Source: Rutstroemia sp. NJR-2017a BVV2
Lineage: Eukaryota; Ascomycota; Leotiomycetes; Helotiales; Rutstroemiaceae
Length of the DNA stretch: 64,000 nucleotides
Assembly (NCBI GenBank): GCA_002946415.1
Contig: NJPS01000050.1
Location: 310,001-374,000, forward strand
Direction of reading: 5' to 3'
The position numbers and the translations under genes are program-made. Below the pieces are notes generated by a model. It saw only the letters and a list, made by a program, of their open reading frames with translations. It had not been told where the DNA came from and ran no database searches. This document shows positions 10,659-24,400 of this stretch, piece after piece (the first letter of the stretch is position 1; each line of letters starts with the position of its first letter).

Positions 10659-13520
10659 GGAAGATGTTCAAGAGAGAATGGGTAGTCCGTGTCAATTCGC
10701 TTTTACAGTTTTACTACTAGTAGTCTGCTACGACTAAACAGGGCATTGAATAGTTGTTTGTCTACCCGTCTAGTATTTGCCTAATCACATGCTGTATCAA
10801 CCAACACCAGCTTCAGTGAATAGCCGAACGGAATACGGGAAAGAGCGGAGCAAGAGGGAGAAAGAGAGAGAGGATCCGAGGAAGTGTATATAAACATCCG
10901 GTTCTTCCAAGTTCCAACAATATCGAAATAACCAAAGTCCCAACGAGGAAAGGGACGAGGAGGGCAGGAGAAGGACACGAATCCGGATTCAGGGGACTAG
11001 CGGATCGAGTGAGTGAGGGAGCTGGCGTAGAATGTATGAGATTTTTGTGCAGGATGTCTAGTTGCCGTTGCTTTGTCTTTGTTGATTTATTTGTTCATTG
11101 CCAAAGTATTCTCTTTGTTCTCGACGTTTCTTTTAACTGCACCTGGCATTGTTGTTGCCATCCTCTTTCTCATTGCCGTTTTCATTGTCATCATCATCGT
11201 AATATCCATCCTTAATCTTCCGCCACAACGCTGTACTCTAGTATTTAGGATCCCATCCGGTCTCTGGATAAGCTTATAGGTTCTGATAGGTTCAGACAGA
11301 CAGGAACTCCGACATTCGACAGAAGAAGTAATAGACTGTTTGGTTTTTGAGTTGCACACTAGAATCTGCGCTGTGGTATTTATACCTCACTCGACATATT
11401 TTCCCCTCCGTATCCTGTGATTTACCCTGCCCCCTCCCCTCTCTCCGAGTATTCACTCTACTCCCAAGCCTCAAGGTAGCACACGCCTGTGTATAAATAC
11501 TTCACACTCAGCGAGGATTCGAGGGAAAGTTCAATGTGCGTTCGAACATACCTACAATTCTTAAACAGGCTATGAAGTCGCTGAAGAGGAGCATGTTGTG
11601 ATTTGCTAGAATTGGATAAGAAGAAGGGAGAGTTAGAGTATTGGTTTATTTTGCGTTTAGATAATAATTACAGCATTACGCGGATGGTTGAAGTGATGAT
11701 GACGATGCATCGATGATGATGACGGTATGAATAGCATAACAGCGAAAGAACAGAGACAGAAAGACAGCGAGTAGTGGGAAAGCAGCAGTAAGTAAAGAGT
11801 GAGCAGTGCGGGGCTGCCAATTATAAAGTGGGTAGTGGTTATTTTCACGGTCATAAGCATGTTAATCTCTCGCATGGTGGTTAACTGTAATGAACGACAA
11901 GAACAGCAAACGACAGCGATGTATCTTTTACAGGTTGGATGGTCAAAGCTATGTACAGCGGGAAAGCGGAGAATACATAGAAAGTGGGAGTAGTGTGCGA
12001 GTGCACATACAGGGAGAGAGACACGAGTGTGCTCCTAGGCATACTACCACAATGTTGTTTGTTGAATGGAGAAGAATGAACACGCTGAGATGTTGATTTA
12101 TATAGGTTGGTGAGGAGAAGCTAACTTGAGGTGATATTAGCGGGTGGACAAGATAGGTAGTGAAGTGGTCAAGCGAGAGGGGTTGATAGGATGGAATTAA
12201 CAGAGCATGGAGGCGGAGAGACTGGGTGCAAGGGGGCTTGAATGGGAACAGTACGTCGGTCGTATTCAAGAGGTCATACTTCTTACTGGGATAGGAGATA
12301 AGTAGAAGGATAGGAGGTCCGAATGGATAGTGAATAGATCTGCTCTCCCTCCCTCTTGCATGTATTACTTACACTACTCTTTTCGTGCCTATATAAGGCA
12401 CTCATTGGTGTTGAGACCCAACTTGAGGCATGACAGACACGAATGCCAAGCGTGTAACGTGGGGGGTGAGCAACAGGGGCTAGCACAGGCAGATAGTTAC
12501 GGCTATGGTTTGCATGGTGCGAGGAGGGGAGAAAACATGGCTGTGATATGCTTGACACAGTAACTCGGGCAAATACACGGAGTATGACAAGAATAAGTGA
12601 TGTAGCGACAGCGATGACGAGCAGTGACGGCGAAACAGTCTAACTCAAGCAATATACAGCAATAAATCACCGTTACCATCTTTTACAAAATGGGAATGGT
12701 TTTTAATGGACAGAAAATCCACAGAACAGAGCTATCTCTAGTGTCTCTAATTGGTACTATCTACGATGAAGAAAATCTAGGCTGTGGAATAGGTACCTAT
12801 CAGTGAGTAATTGTACTTTTTCCATCTGCCATGGTCGCCATACCACCTGGGAAATGAGTCTGTAGTCTGAAACCATCTATGAGGAAAGGAGGAAGAGGCT
12901 TAAATAACAAAAAAATCAAGGGAAGAGAGTAAGAAATTACTAAGGATTTAATCACTAGCCTATGATAAGGAGGGAGGGAGATGGGATTTGAAATATTGAT
13001 TCACTTTCCTTGGAGCAAAGCTGCTTCTGTAGATAAACATGGCTGAGAAGAGACGAGAGGCATATGATCTGCATACATTGAGGTGCGAGGAAGTGATATG
13101 GGGAGGAGACGAACTGTGATGTGTAGGGGTGGATGTACTTCATACTGAGATATGAGAATGATATCCCATTAACGAGTTTGAACTTCACACTGATGTATAG
13201 GTGAAGGGACCCGTTTCAGACCTATCTTTGTGAAGTGGCTAGATAATTCGTTCGTAACATACATGATCTTGCATGAGACAGAAGTGATAAAACACTGGCT
13301 GACTTGCAATGTTAGATGAGAATAATTCTATCTATTTCTATGGCACTATATCTGGCAAAAGAAGTACCCGAATAATCCAAAACGAGACCGGTCTCCGAGG
13401 GTAACTCATAAGCAGTCGTACCAATATCTTTCACGCACTACAGCATGTTCTTGTCTTCCTCTTGCCAAAATGAAAAACCCCTCCCACTTAGCTTCTGCTG
13501 CCACCACACCTTCACTGCCC
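10659..13520. other. gene-poor region with TATA-like and simple-sequence patches
   Basis: No credible coding frame on either strand. TATA-like boxes recur (GTATATAAAC near 10887, TATTTATACC near 11377, GTATAAATAC near 11492, TTTATATAGG near 12096, CTATATAAGG near 12390) between purine- or pyrimidine-rich tracts. There is a GATGATGA-type trinucleotide patch near 11692-11725. It may be a degraded relative of the 4.7-7.6 kb array, but alignment by eye is not convincing. Confidence 0.4.
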
Positions 13521-15114
13521 CTATTCACTCCCCTCTCCCCTCTTCGCCCAAATCCTCCTCCCCAACAACCACGTCTCCCTAACCTCGCCATCCTCCCCCA
13601 AAACCACAAAATCCCCTCTCATCCCCACCCCAAACTTCCCTCTATCCTCCAACGCCAACGCATCCGCGACATTTTCCGTCACCGTCATAACCGCCTTCTC
13701 AACCGGCACCTTCGCCCAATCCATTAGATTGCGTACGCATTGATCTAAAGGAATGCATGTTCCGATCAGAGTGTCGGTTCCTGCGATTGTTACTTTGTTG
13801 CCGGTTTTTTGTTGGGGATGCGGGATTTGTGCGTGCCCCGGGTAGGTGCCGTCAGGGAGACCGGAGAGCTCGATGGAGTCGGTTGTTAGGAGGGCGTGGG
13901 TGGGGCGGGTGTGGTAGAGGAGGGAGACGATGGAGGGGTGGAGGCTGGGAGGAGGGTTAGTGGATGGATGGGGGTCTAAGCGGTGGTGGGTGATTAGAAG
14001 TGGAAGGGCGGATATGGTGATGACGGTAGAATAAAAAATGACGGATACGATGCTAGCGAATATTCGAAGCCAGAAATTTCAGAGTAGTGAACGGCGACTA
14101 GTCACGATAAATGGCTGAACAAGGCGGTGATAAGACGGAAACCCCCAGCAAACTGGTACCATAATCTCTAAACCCGCGAAACTTCACCGGTTTAGAGGCA
14201 CACCGTGAGATATGAATGCTATGAAGCAGTCTAAGCTTCTAGAAACCCGCTCGGTCCATAAATTCCAGATAGAGGAAGATATCGAACTTACTGAATAGAA
14301 TCAGCAATGCACGAAAAGTACGGCGGTTGCGCAGAAGATATCGTGCCTATCACCAATCATCAGCTCTTCCTGACACAAACTTTCATCAGTAAAACTCACC
14401 GACTAGCCCTGGATCCCTATGGTGCAAAGGGTTCATCGCATTAAAAGTATGCGTCAAAAGATTCGCGCCCGCCTTCAACCCCTCCATCCCCTCCTCGTAC
14501 GTCGCCACACTATGTCCCATACTCACACAAATCCCATACTCATTCGACAACTTCTCAATATGTTCCAACGCCCCCGGTAACTCGGGCGCCATCGTTACAA
14601 TCTCGATAACGTTTTTCAAATTATGTTCGCCGTATACATCTTCTAGAGAGGATTTCTCGGGCACGTGCATATTTTCCGCATTATGGGCCCCTTTTTTGGA
14701 AGGCGCTAGAAAGGGGCCTTCAACATGGGCGCCGAGGACGCTGGCGCCCTTGGAGGATTGCGCGGGTTTTAGGAAAGGGAGAACGCTGTGGAAGACGTCG
14801 GTCGAGACGGTTGGGACGGTGGGGTAGAATCCTGTGACGCCGGTGCTGGGCAGGTAGTGGGATAGTTTTTGAATTCCTTCCGTGTAGCTGACGGAGTCGA
14901 CGTAGTTTGCGAAATGGAATCCTAAGGCTCCGTTGATCTGGATTTCGATGAATCCGGGAGCGATGATTTGGTTTTTGAGGTCGATGGTGGTTGTGGAAGG
15001 GGGAAGTGGGGTGGACGGGATTATGAGACCGTCTTCATCGATTGTGAGAGGGGAAGCGACGAGTTGGCCGTTGATGCATTGGCGACAATTGATAAATTGG
15101 GTTGCGTTGCGCAT
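13521..15114 (-). CDS. N-acetylglucosamine-6-phosphate deacetylase
   Basis: Three exons on the minus strand (15114-14400, 14346-14292, 13944-13521) give about 397 residues, the usual NagA length. The enzyme hydrolyses GlcNAc-6-phosphate to GlcN-6-phosphate and acetate in cytosolic amino-sugar and chitin catabolism. Visible family motifs are an N-terminal beta-sandwich lead-in ending IIAPGFIEIQINGA, then HVEGPFLAPSKKGAHN with the metal-binding Glu, VSMGHSVATYEEG and LTHTFNAMNPLHHRDPG with metal-site His residues. ADSIH and LLTTDSI follow; the Asp matches the catalytic acid of the amidohydrolase fold. The C-terminal PVEKAVMTVTENVADALALE, GDFVVLGEDG segment is also typical. Codon phases match at both introns (phase 1, then phase 2). 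No other GlcNAc-catabolism gene is adjacent. Confidence 0.93.
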
Positions 15115-16385
15115 TTTGGGTTTCGCTGGGTCAGACTTGTCTGTCGACAGTTATCTTTCCATGTACACAGTCAAGCTTCCGCCGTGGAATGTGATGTTAC
15201 GGGTAAACAAGTCGCGAAGATGACTTAGCAACAGATACAGATACGACCTAGCAACATGTACAGACCCGAGTACACGTCGTCGGAGTTGCGTCCGGGTCCT
15301 GATACCAGATTAGGACTTCCATCAATACTAATTCTGAATGCATTAGAGGAGGTTAGAAGCTGTCCGACGAAAGAAGTGCTCTGGATCTGCCCCGATGGGA
15401 AGCAGTGAGGCCTAATTGGGCCAGCGATAACGTTGCTGATATTATCCGGTCCATGGCTAAAACACTCGAGATCATCTAATTGGTCAATACAAGCCTACGA
15501 GGAGTAAGCCGCAAGCCTTTTCGGATTGCAGCTATCCATAAGAGCTATCCATGCTTCAGATCCGGACCTGTCGCCAGGATGGGAATGTGATAGTTTGATA
15601 GATCAACAGATGTCGATCTTTCTTTACACAAGAAAGCCAGCTGCAGTAAGCGTCGACCAGCAGAACCGTATTAGGAAAACAATGCCGTTCACCCGTATTG
15701 TAAATAGAATTAAATGTTGTGAAGCTCCTCCAAGTTCCAACAGTTTGCTCCTGATCAACCTTACATGATGGATACGAGCCGGTACGCGCAGACAAATAGA
15801 TGGCTCTAGCTCTTCGCCTTATCGATATGAGAATATACTCGGATATACTCTCCCCACAACTTTATATTAATCGCATGATCTTAGGTAACATTGTAGCATT
15901 CTGACAGGTGTTCCTTGGATTTCTTTCTTTTCTTTCTTTCTTTCCACCCACTTGTCTGGTGCGACGTCCAACGCGTGGCTAGAATCTTGGCCTGATCTGC
16001 TTCTCAGCTCTCGTCCCGTCTCTTTGTCTCCCCTCAATATGACATCATCATCCACTCTTTCCTTGATTCCAACTATGCACCACCCAACTACCACTTTTTC
16101 CAGGAATAGGATCACGAAACAATTGAATTCTTGACATGTTGCTATTCTCCTTCAAATCCCATCTTCTTCCTATTCCTCTCGAACAATTTGAAAGGCAATA
16201 TCTTCAATTGTTGGTTCAATTGAATGCCCTCAATTTCATTCGCTTTTGATCAGAGCTTTTCGTCTCTAGCTCTGGTCGACAAACCATCGCCCAGCTTCCC
16301 CTCATAATTTGGAATCCCCCCTCTCTACTTCTTTCCCAATTTTCCTGGTTCAATTCTCTTCACAAATTCCTTACATTCGCTCCAA
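15115..16385. promoter_or_regulatory. divergent intergenic region
   Basis: This 1.27 kb lies between two divergently transcribed genes, the deacetylase (minus) and the C2-domain protein (plus). The right half is strongly pyrimidine-rich: TTTCTTTCTTTTCTTTC at about 15921-15945 and many CT tracts to 16380, as in fungal promoters and 5'UTRs. No TATA box stands out and no ORF is supported. Confidence 0.45.
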
Positions 16386-19300
16386 ATGTCGAATGATCAC
16401 AAGAAAGGTCCCGGGGGCCATTACTCCGGGGCCAACCCAATTCCCAATATTCAGAAATTCATTCAAAATCTCGATTCCGAGAAATCGCAGCGAGATGCTC
16501 GGATTAATGAACAACAGCAACTGCAGCAGCAGAATCATCAAGATGTGGATCATGGGAAGGATCCAGAAAAAGGACAGCCGCATGGAGTTTCGGGTACGAG
16601 GAAGACAGTTACGGATCCTACGACTGGTAAAGACGTAGAGATTGAGGATGTGAATGCGGATTTCATGAAATCCGTTGAAGATCCACAGGTGTGTCAATTA
16701 AGCTCGAACGATCTTGAAAGGGTACTAAACATTGCAATCACAGCTCTCAGTCCCAAATGCGAATCTCAATAAGCCTACAACACTGAAGACGGAAGCTACA
16801 CAATCTGGAGAGGACTACCGGCAGAACCAAGACAAGATAGCCCCGCCAGCTCCAGTCGAGCCTGGAAGTACTACCGATGTTCCAATTCATGGCGAGAAAA
16901 CGAACATCCTTTTCCACCCCACGCCATCAGTCAGCTATGAGCCAATGTTCGAATCATTGGAAAAGAAGACAACATTTTTGGCTGGTGGGATACTTATATC
17001 GATCGTAGTTTTGGGAAGATTTTTTGGTGGGGCTATATGGGGTCTGATACCCCTCGGAGCGTGTGTTGCATCTGGTGTCTTTTTGTGGATGAAAGAAGTC
17101 ATAAGATCTGGTCGAGACCATGAATGGCACAGTGAGAGAGAAAGAGGTCAAATGGTGGGTGATTCGCTAGAGACGTGGGGGGCACGAGCTGACATTTTAG
17201 GCCACTGCGAATCTTATTCCGGAATCTGTAGAATGGTTGAACAGCTTCCTCGAGATCATGTGGGGATTGATTGACCCGGATATGTTCATCTCAGTTGCCG
17301 ATACTCTGGAGGATGTCATGCAAGCATCAGTTCCCGGTGTCATAGAAAATGTCCGAGTAGCAGAGATCAACCAAGGAGATAACCCTTTGCGAATCCTAAG
17401 TTTACGCTCCCTACCTGATGGACATGTCAAAGGGATGAAGGATGAAATTCATAGACAGAACGAGAAGAACAAGGATCCTCAAGCATTGGCTGCGGATGAG
17501 GAAGGTGGAGATTACTACAATATGGAATGTTCTTTTGCGTACCATGCCAAACCCGCCAATGGAACTTCTCAGAAGGCGAAGAACATGCATATGCAATTGG
17601 TTTTCTATCTGGGAATAAAGGGACTATTTGGAGTGTATGTGTCTATCAATTGTATTAAATGGAGCGAAGCTAATTTCAATGCAGTCCCCTCCCAATCTTT
17701 GTCGAGCTTCAAGGTTTGGTCGGAACAGTCAGATTGCGTCTCCAGATGTCACCTGAGCCTCCGTTCCTGAAGGAACTCACTTTCACGCTGATGGGTCTCC
17801 CCAAGGTCCAAGCTGGATGTACACCTATGATTCAAACTGGTATCAACATTCTTAACCTTCCCCTCATTTCTAACTTCGTCAATTACGCCATTGCTGCCGC
17901 TGCGAACGAATACGTGGCGCCTAAATCCATGACTTTGGATATGAGCAAGTTACTGAAAGGTGACGATATCCAGAAGGATGTCGAAGCGCTCGGTGTACTC
18001 TGGATCAGAATTCACAAAGCTACTGGTCTCAGCAAACAGGATCGTCGTGGAAGCGATGGCGGTGGAAGTGATCCGTACATCACCGTCAGCTTCTCGAAAT
18101 ACGGGAAGCCAATGTACTGCACCAGAGTCATCCAAGACGATCTCAACCCGGTTTGGGAGGAAACATGTGCTTTACTCGTCACCCCTGATCTCATCAAGGT
18201 TGATGAGCAACTTTCGATGGAGTTGTGGGATTCTGATCGATCGACTTCTGATGATATTGTTGGTAAGGTGGAACTTTCCATGCAGAAAATGATTCAACAT
18301 CCTGGAAAAATGTACCCACAAGTTTCGAAACTCCGTGGTATGGATGCTGACAGCAGTATGCCTGGTGAGCTTCACTGGGAAGTGGGATACTTTGGAAAGC
18401 CACAATTCAGACCCGCACTCAGGACACACGGAAAGGATGTCAACCTTCCAGATCAGTTGAAAGACAAAGAAGAGCTGCAAGATCCTAAGGGTAGCATCGA
18501 CAACGATGAGGAAGATGCTGTTGTTCACACTCCTCCCGATCCATTGTGGCCAAGTGGTATCTGCAGTGTCGTTATTCATCAAATTGTGAATTTGGAACTG
18601 CAGAACATGCATGGTAGTGATGGTAAGAGGAAGGGCAGAGAGTACGAACCAGCACGCGAGGCGGGTGAAAATAAGGATGAGGAGCACAAGAAATTGCCAA
18701 GCAGTTATTGTACTATTCTCTTCAACGATGAATTGGTAAGTATCTCGTTTCTTGATGATTATTCTTGCTAATCAACGCAGGTCTATCGTACACGCGCAAA
18801 GGTTGTCAGTTCGAAGCCTATTTTCAATGCTGGTACCGAACGATTCATTCGCGATTGGAGATCAGCAATTGTTACTGTTACTGTTCGTGATCAGCGAATG
18901 CGACAACACGATCCAATACTCGGTGTTGTTCCTCTTAAGCTGTCCGATTTATTACAGACTAGTTCCCAAGTTACTCGATGGTATCCTCTTGATGGTGGAA
19001 TTGGATTCGGTCGCATCAGGATTTCTCTCCTTTTCCGAAGTGTCGAAACCCGACTACCACCACAACAGCTAGGATGGGATGTTGGAACTTTCGAGTTCAC
19101 CTCGGACAAGATCATTGCCACAGGATATAGCGCCAACAGCAAGTTGAAGCTTCGAACTGGTGGTAGTACTGGTAAAATACCCAGAACTCAATGTCGCAAG
19201 ACTGAGGAAGGTGATGGAGTCTTCTGGGATATTGCCAAGAAGGGAGGAAAGAATAATGTTCGACTTCCGGTCAAATACCGTTACCGTTCCCCAATTGTGT

Positions 19301-20241
19301 TCGAGTTCCATGTTACAGGAAAGCGTGGAGCGGATGCATATGCTGCCATTTGGTTACATCACCTCGAGGATAACAAAGAAGAAGAGATCAGCATTCCAAT
19401 TTGGAAGACCGACAAAGGCATGCGGTTAACACAAAACTATATCACTGAGGAGAATTTCCGAGACATTCCGGATATTAAAATTGAGGAAGTAGGACGTCTG
19501 AAGTTCCGTGGACGATTCAAGGCCGGTACCGACGAAGATCACGAACGTTTTGTCTCCGACAACGATTCTCGCGAAACCCAAGAAACCTGGGAAGCCTGCC
19601 ACGCGGAAGGTGTTCGTGAGCGCATGGTTACCAAAGAACTCCCACCAGCTGTCCAACAACTCCACGACCAGTCATTAACACAAGGCCGTGATGTCCTCGC
19701 CCAAGCAGACGAAGATGAAAAGGCTAAATGGTTGGATAAAGATGGTACGGATTGGAGTGGTGCATTCGGACAAGATCCTGCGCAGTACGTCGATGAACGA
19801 GCAGGGCGCAAATACGATGACGCTGACTATCCCAGTATGGTCAACAAGCCGCGCGGAAATGTCGAAGGGGCGCTGAATGAGCGGATGAGCGTCAATACTA
19901 ATGAGTCGGAACGTAACAGTTCCACGTCAACGTCGGATTCGGACTCAGACGATGAGTCGGATCTCGGCATCCATGACGCGAATCGTGATCCTACGGGTGA
20001 GGACCAGAAAGGTGATGCGGATGGTGAAGGGGGTGGGCACTCGAATAATCCGATTAAGCAGATTAAGAGCTATAATGAGAGGAAGAAGGGCTTGCATAGG
20101 AACCAGAGGGGTCTGATGCAGTGGAAGCCGATGCGCAACTTGCAGTTTGTGAAGGATGAGGCGAAGTTTGCGGTGAGGAGGGCGGTTAAGAAGACGAGTT
20201 TGTCGGGGAGGCAGCCGGATGTGGAGACGGAGACGGGGTAG
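16386..20241 (+). CDS. Mug190/tricalbin-like SMP and C2 domain protein
   Basis: Five exons (16386-16688, 16744-17154, 17201-17634, 17685-18735, 18781-20241) encode about 1,219 residues, and all phases match. The N-terminus is polar and Gln-rich. A hydrophobic hairpin at roughly residues 178-215 (FLAGGILISIVVLGRFFGG onward) resembles the ER anchor of tricalbins. Next comes an SMP-type lipid-transfer domain (LIPESVEWLNSFLEIMWG, residues about 239-450), then a C2 domain (about 485-600; SDPYITVSFSKYG, DDLNPVWEE) and a second C2-like unit (about 668-790). The tail is acidic and Ser-rich with basic patches. Members tether the ER to the plasma membrane and move lipids; S. pombe mug190 is the named relative. 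That this copy acts so is inferred from domain order. Confidence 0.9.
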
Positions 20242-21440
20242 ATGAGGGGTTGATGTTGTGGGTTGGGGTTGATGAGTTGCGGGTGGTGGTGAATGTGGGA
20301 GAAGGGGAAAAGAGCTAGTGAAGAGTGGATGATCAGCGGAAAGACTATGAAATGGAAAATCCGAGGGAGTAATAATAGCATGAATTCCTTTTCTGTTATC
20401 GTTCTTTCGATTCTGAGATTCAACTTCGGTTATGCATATAGCATGGTTTCTAGGGGCAAAGGGGGGTCTGAAAAAAACATAGGGATACGGGTTGGGGTTT
20501 GGGTTTGCAGTAGGAGTTTTGGTTGCTTGTAGCGGACTGTGGGGCGCGCATAGCATATTTTAAAGAGGGGAAATGTATAATGAAAAAATGAGAATATATG
20601 ATATGAGATACGATTATAAAGGTGTTTGAGTGATGGGCTGCTGCTGTGAAGGCTCTTTGTGAGATTGGAATGAATGTTTGTTTGGCTGTGTGGTTGGAAA
20701 GAAGGCTGGGTTGAGATGTACGTTGTTGGTGGAGATTGGAGGTAGGGGTAGGTAGGAGTATTTTTTGGATGACTGACTACCATGGTTAATGGGCTGGTTG
20801 GAAAGATGGGGTAATCAGGGAAGGAGAGGAGGATGAGCTAGGGAGGAGGATAGGTAGAAGATATATAAAAGAGAGAAGAGATCGTCATCTTAATCTAGAA
20901 GATAGCAAGTTAACCTACCATCCTATCCTAGCACTGGCGCTGGTGCTGAATTTCTTCTTAATCGAATAATTCTAGTATCTGTACTACGATTGATGGTGGG
21001 GATGATGGGAATAGGAGGATGATAAGCTGGAGAAGAGGGGTAAGATTACTTGGAATGAGACATGATATAGAAACGGAGAAAGCTGTTAGACTTGAAATTT
21101 TGCAGGGAGAGATATTAGGAAAGCCTACTTCAAGTCGTTCTCACTCAGTTAACCTTATATTGGGATTTTGCAGTAGACGCTTCATTTGAACCCGACTAGG
21201 GGGTAATATATTGTAGGAGGGTAACACGAGGGCGACGGTGTACCCTTTCTCGATCACGCGGTTTTCTTGTACCACCACCATAGGGCTGTGTCCAGTGGCT
21301 TAGCAACAACTTGAGAATTTAATATCAAAACATCTAGCCTTCTCCTCTTCTTCTTTCATATATTACTCAGGGATATCCAGTGGGAAACTAAATATCCAGA
21401 GGAAACTGAATAACGCGACGTCCTGTCATTTTCCCCAAAT
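20242..21440. other. intergenic region
   Basis: 1.2 kb without a supported gene. The C2 gene's 3' side is G-rich on the plus strand and creates long antisense frames that are artefacts. A purine-rich stretch at about 20800-20880 precedes a CATCTTAATC/CTACCATCC patch. No repeat or RNA gene was recognised. Confidence 0.4.
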
Positions 21441-24400
21441 ATGGTGCCGGGATTTGGCTTCTCCGTTGGTGACTTTGTAGCTGCAGCTGGTGAGTACCCC
21501 CCTCCCGCAATCTTCAACTGAAGCCTTAGGTTGACAGTTTTTTGTCCAGGCTTGATCAAAAAAGTCAGCGACTCCCTTAAAGATGCCGGGGGAGCTTCTT
21601 CGGAGTATCAGCATGTAATCATTGAGCTCGAAGGGCTTGACAGAGCTCTGAAGGTTGTTGCAGCTCTACAGCCTGATCACAGTAATGACAGTCACGTGAA
21701 CGCTATCCGTGGCATAGCTTTGTCTTGCCAGCTACCTCTCCAGCACTTTCTCTTCAAGATCCAGAAGTACGAAGAGTATCTTGGTGCGATGCCTTCGGGT
21801 AGATCTATGTCTCGCAATGCCAGAAAAGCCAAGTGGGCACTGTTCATTGCCGACCAGGTTCAGTCGCTCCGAGCTGTCGTTGCTGCAAAGGTTGTTAGCA
21901 TAAACTTATTGCTTAATGTCCAAATATCGTACGTTATATCACGTTCTATTATTTAAAAAGTACTAATTTTGTATCAGAGGGGCAGTATCCAAAATAGAGC
22001 CTGCGATCCAGGAAGAAAGAAATCATCTCATGTCAGAAATTTTCCGAGTCCGACAATCCATTTCAGAGATACGACTTGATTCCCAAAAGGCCCAGTCCGA
22101 TGCCAAAAAGGCGGTAGACTCCGCTCAAAAGGCAGCGGATTCTCACGCTGAAGTATTGGTCTCTTTGGACAACAAAGTGGATGGAGCTATGAGACAAGTC
22201 ATCGATAATCTCGACACTTTATCGTCTTCTGCACGTTCCGTGGAAACCTCCGTCATGAGCCTTAGAGATACTGGCCAAAAGATCCTACAATTCATTCACA
22301 GTTTCCCCTGCGAGGTCAGAGATCTTTTGCAGAAGATTTTGCGAACAAACCTTCAGCTCTATTGGGTGCTTCTAAAAATTCAGAACAACCTCCCGAAATC
22401 ACCGACAACGGTTATAGAATCCAACATCATCTTTGAGGACGCAATGGGCAGAGTTCAAGGCCTTCCGTATCAGTGGTTTCAACATTGGGAAACCTTCGAA
22501 GGAATGCTTCGGGCGGAGTTCAAGAACACCCCGGGAGAATCGAAGGTTCTTGATGGAAGCTACCATCTTTTAGAAAACAACAACCGGGGACGGCTAATCT
22601 GCAAGGAGAACTGGGCTCATACAGTAATACCAGGTTCGACCGTTTTGATGTCCATGATAATGACCGAGCTTCATTGGCGGCGTGGCCAATGCCCACGTCC
22701 AAGTTGCCAGAAAGTCGCTCCCAGCTCTGCGATCTCTAACTCCACAATCACATGGTACGTGTGTGATCAAAAATTGCTTCAAGTACTGGGCGTAAACCAC
22801 TGATGAGTTTTAGTACCGATTGCGGGTTAAAATACTCGGTAATTAGAGATTATATACCTGAGGAACGAAAGATTGTAGAAATTGAGGATGAAGAAGCCTA
22901 CATCTCGCAAATGCAGGTCGAAGAAGATGTCCGACTCTTCGGGGATCGACCAGTTCCTCTTGATCTAGAGGAAACGGACAATTCTGTCATGGGGCTCGAT
23001 GGCCCGACTTCTGATTCGCTTGATCTCGCTAGACTATCCTTTCTGGACCACATATCCTATGGAATGGACTCCGTGGAGCCTAGAGATCTAGATGGTAACC
23101 AGGAGCTAAGAATTCTGCAGGATGGTTCTGGAAGTTTAGATCAATTGACTGATGAAAATTCTTTGCTAAAATTTCTTCAGACAAAGAAATTAACTCCCTT
23201 GGATACTTGGCTCTCGAAATTACCTGCAGTAGATACCGCATCAAACAACATCCGAACCGTTCCGTGTTTAGATTCAGAAGATGGTGAAGCCAAGGTAATC
23301 GAACACTTCCGGAATGTTCACGTCAAGGATATCGAAGGAATACAAAGAGTCGACTCCGAAAGGGCTTGCACGGCTAACTCCCAAGAGATCGCATTCAGTG
23401 CAAGAATATTTTACCGCAACATACGAGATCGATATCCTCATATGCCTAAATACTTAGCTCGCCGTCTTGCAAAAGCAAATATAGCTCGATCGGATAGGCT
23501 GGGATTTTCACGTGTCGAACAGGGAGAGAGTTCTTCTTCGGAAGACTTCGAGGATGAAGACTCTTGGGACTCAGTTCTTGGCTCTGAAAAGGTGCAGCCG
23601 GAAGCTTCTCGAGGAATATTTGACCCTGAGACCATTAAGAGGCTTTCACGAGAATTACGCGAATTACTCAAAAATATTGAAAATCCTTTTCCAGATGAAA
23701 TTCCCGTCATATCGGGGATGAAGACATTGGATTCAGTCAAATTCAGAACACCAGAGCAAGAGGAGCACGGTGCTACTCGTTCAGTGTTCTCTAAAAGGGA
23801 GAAAACTAACACAGATACCTCCTACTGGTCTGGCACAATGTGTGCACCCTCTCCGCACTCCTCTGCCTCCCGATCTTCTACGATGAATGGTTCACTCCAT
23901 GGGATAGAAGAAGGTTCACTCCATAGGATTGAGGAACGTTTACTCCATGGGATTGAGGAAGGTGGAAAACGGTCTTCTCCGCCGCCTAGATCGTCTTCAA
24001 CGGGCATGTCATCGCGATCTGGGTCAATTGATGGCCACCGAGAGCCGGTCCTAGAATTACCTCCACCTCCTGTTGAATTAGGTACTCAGCAGTCATTTGC
24101 CTGTGACATATGCGGATGCACTGTCAATGTCTTGCGTAGGCGAGACTGGACGTAAGTTACCTCCTTATGTACAACTTTTCTGTTTTACTCGCTCACTCTG
24201 GTAGAAAACACGTTTTCCAAGACCTTGAACCATATGTGTGTACATATGAAGACTGCCCTATAGCAGATAAAACTTACGCCACCCGCCATGCCTTCATAAG
24301 GCACGAAATAAGACATCATCGTGAGGTAGCACGCGAATTCGGCTGCAACCATTGTAAAAAGAAGTTTGATAAGAAGCGTGATGTAAGGAAGCACATACGT

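Noticed and set aside
19945..20556. 203-codon minus-strand frame over the end of the C2 gene
   Set aside because: It overlaps a confident sense exon and its Arg/Pro/Leu composition is a shadow effect.
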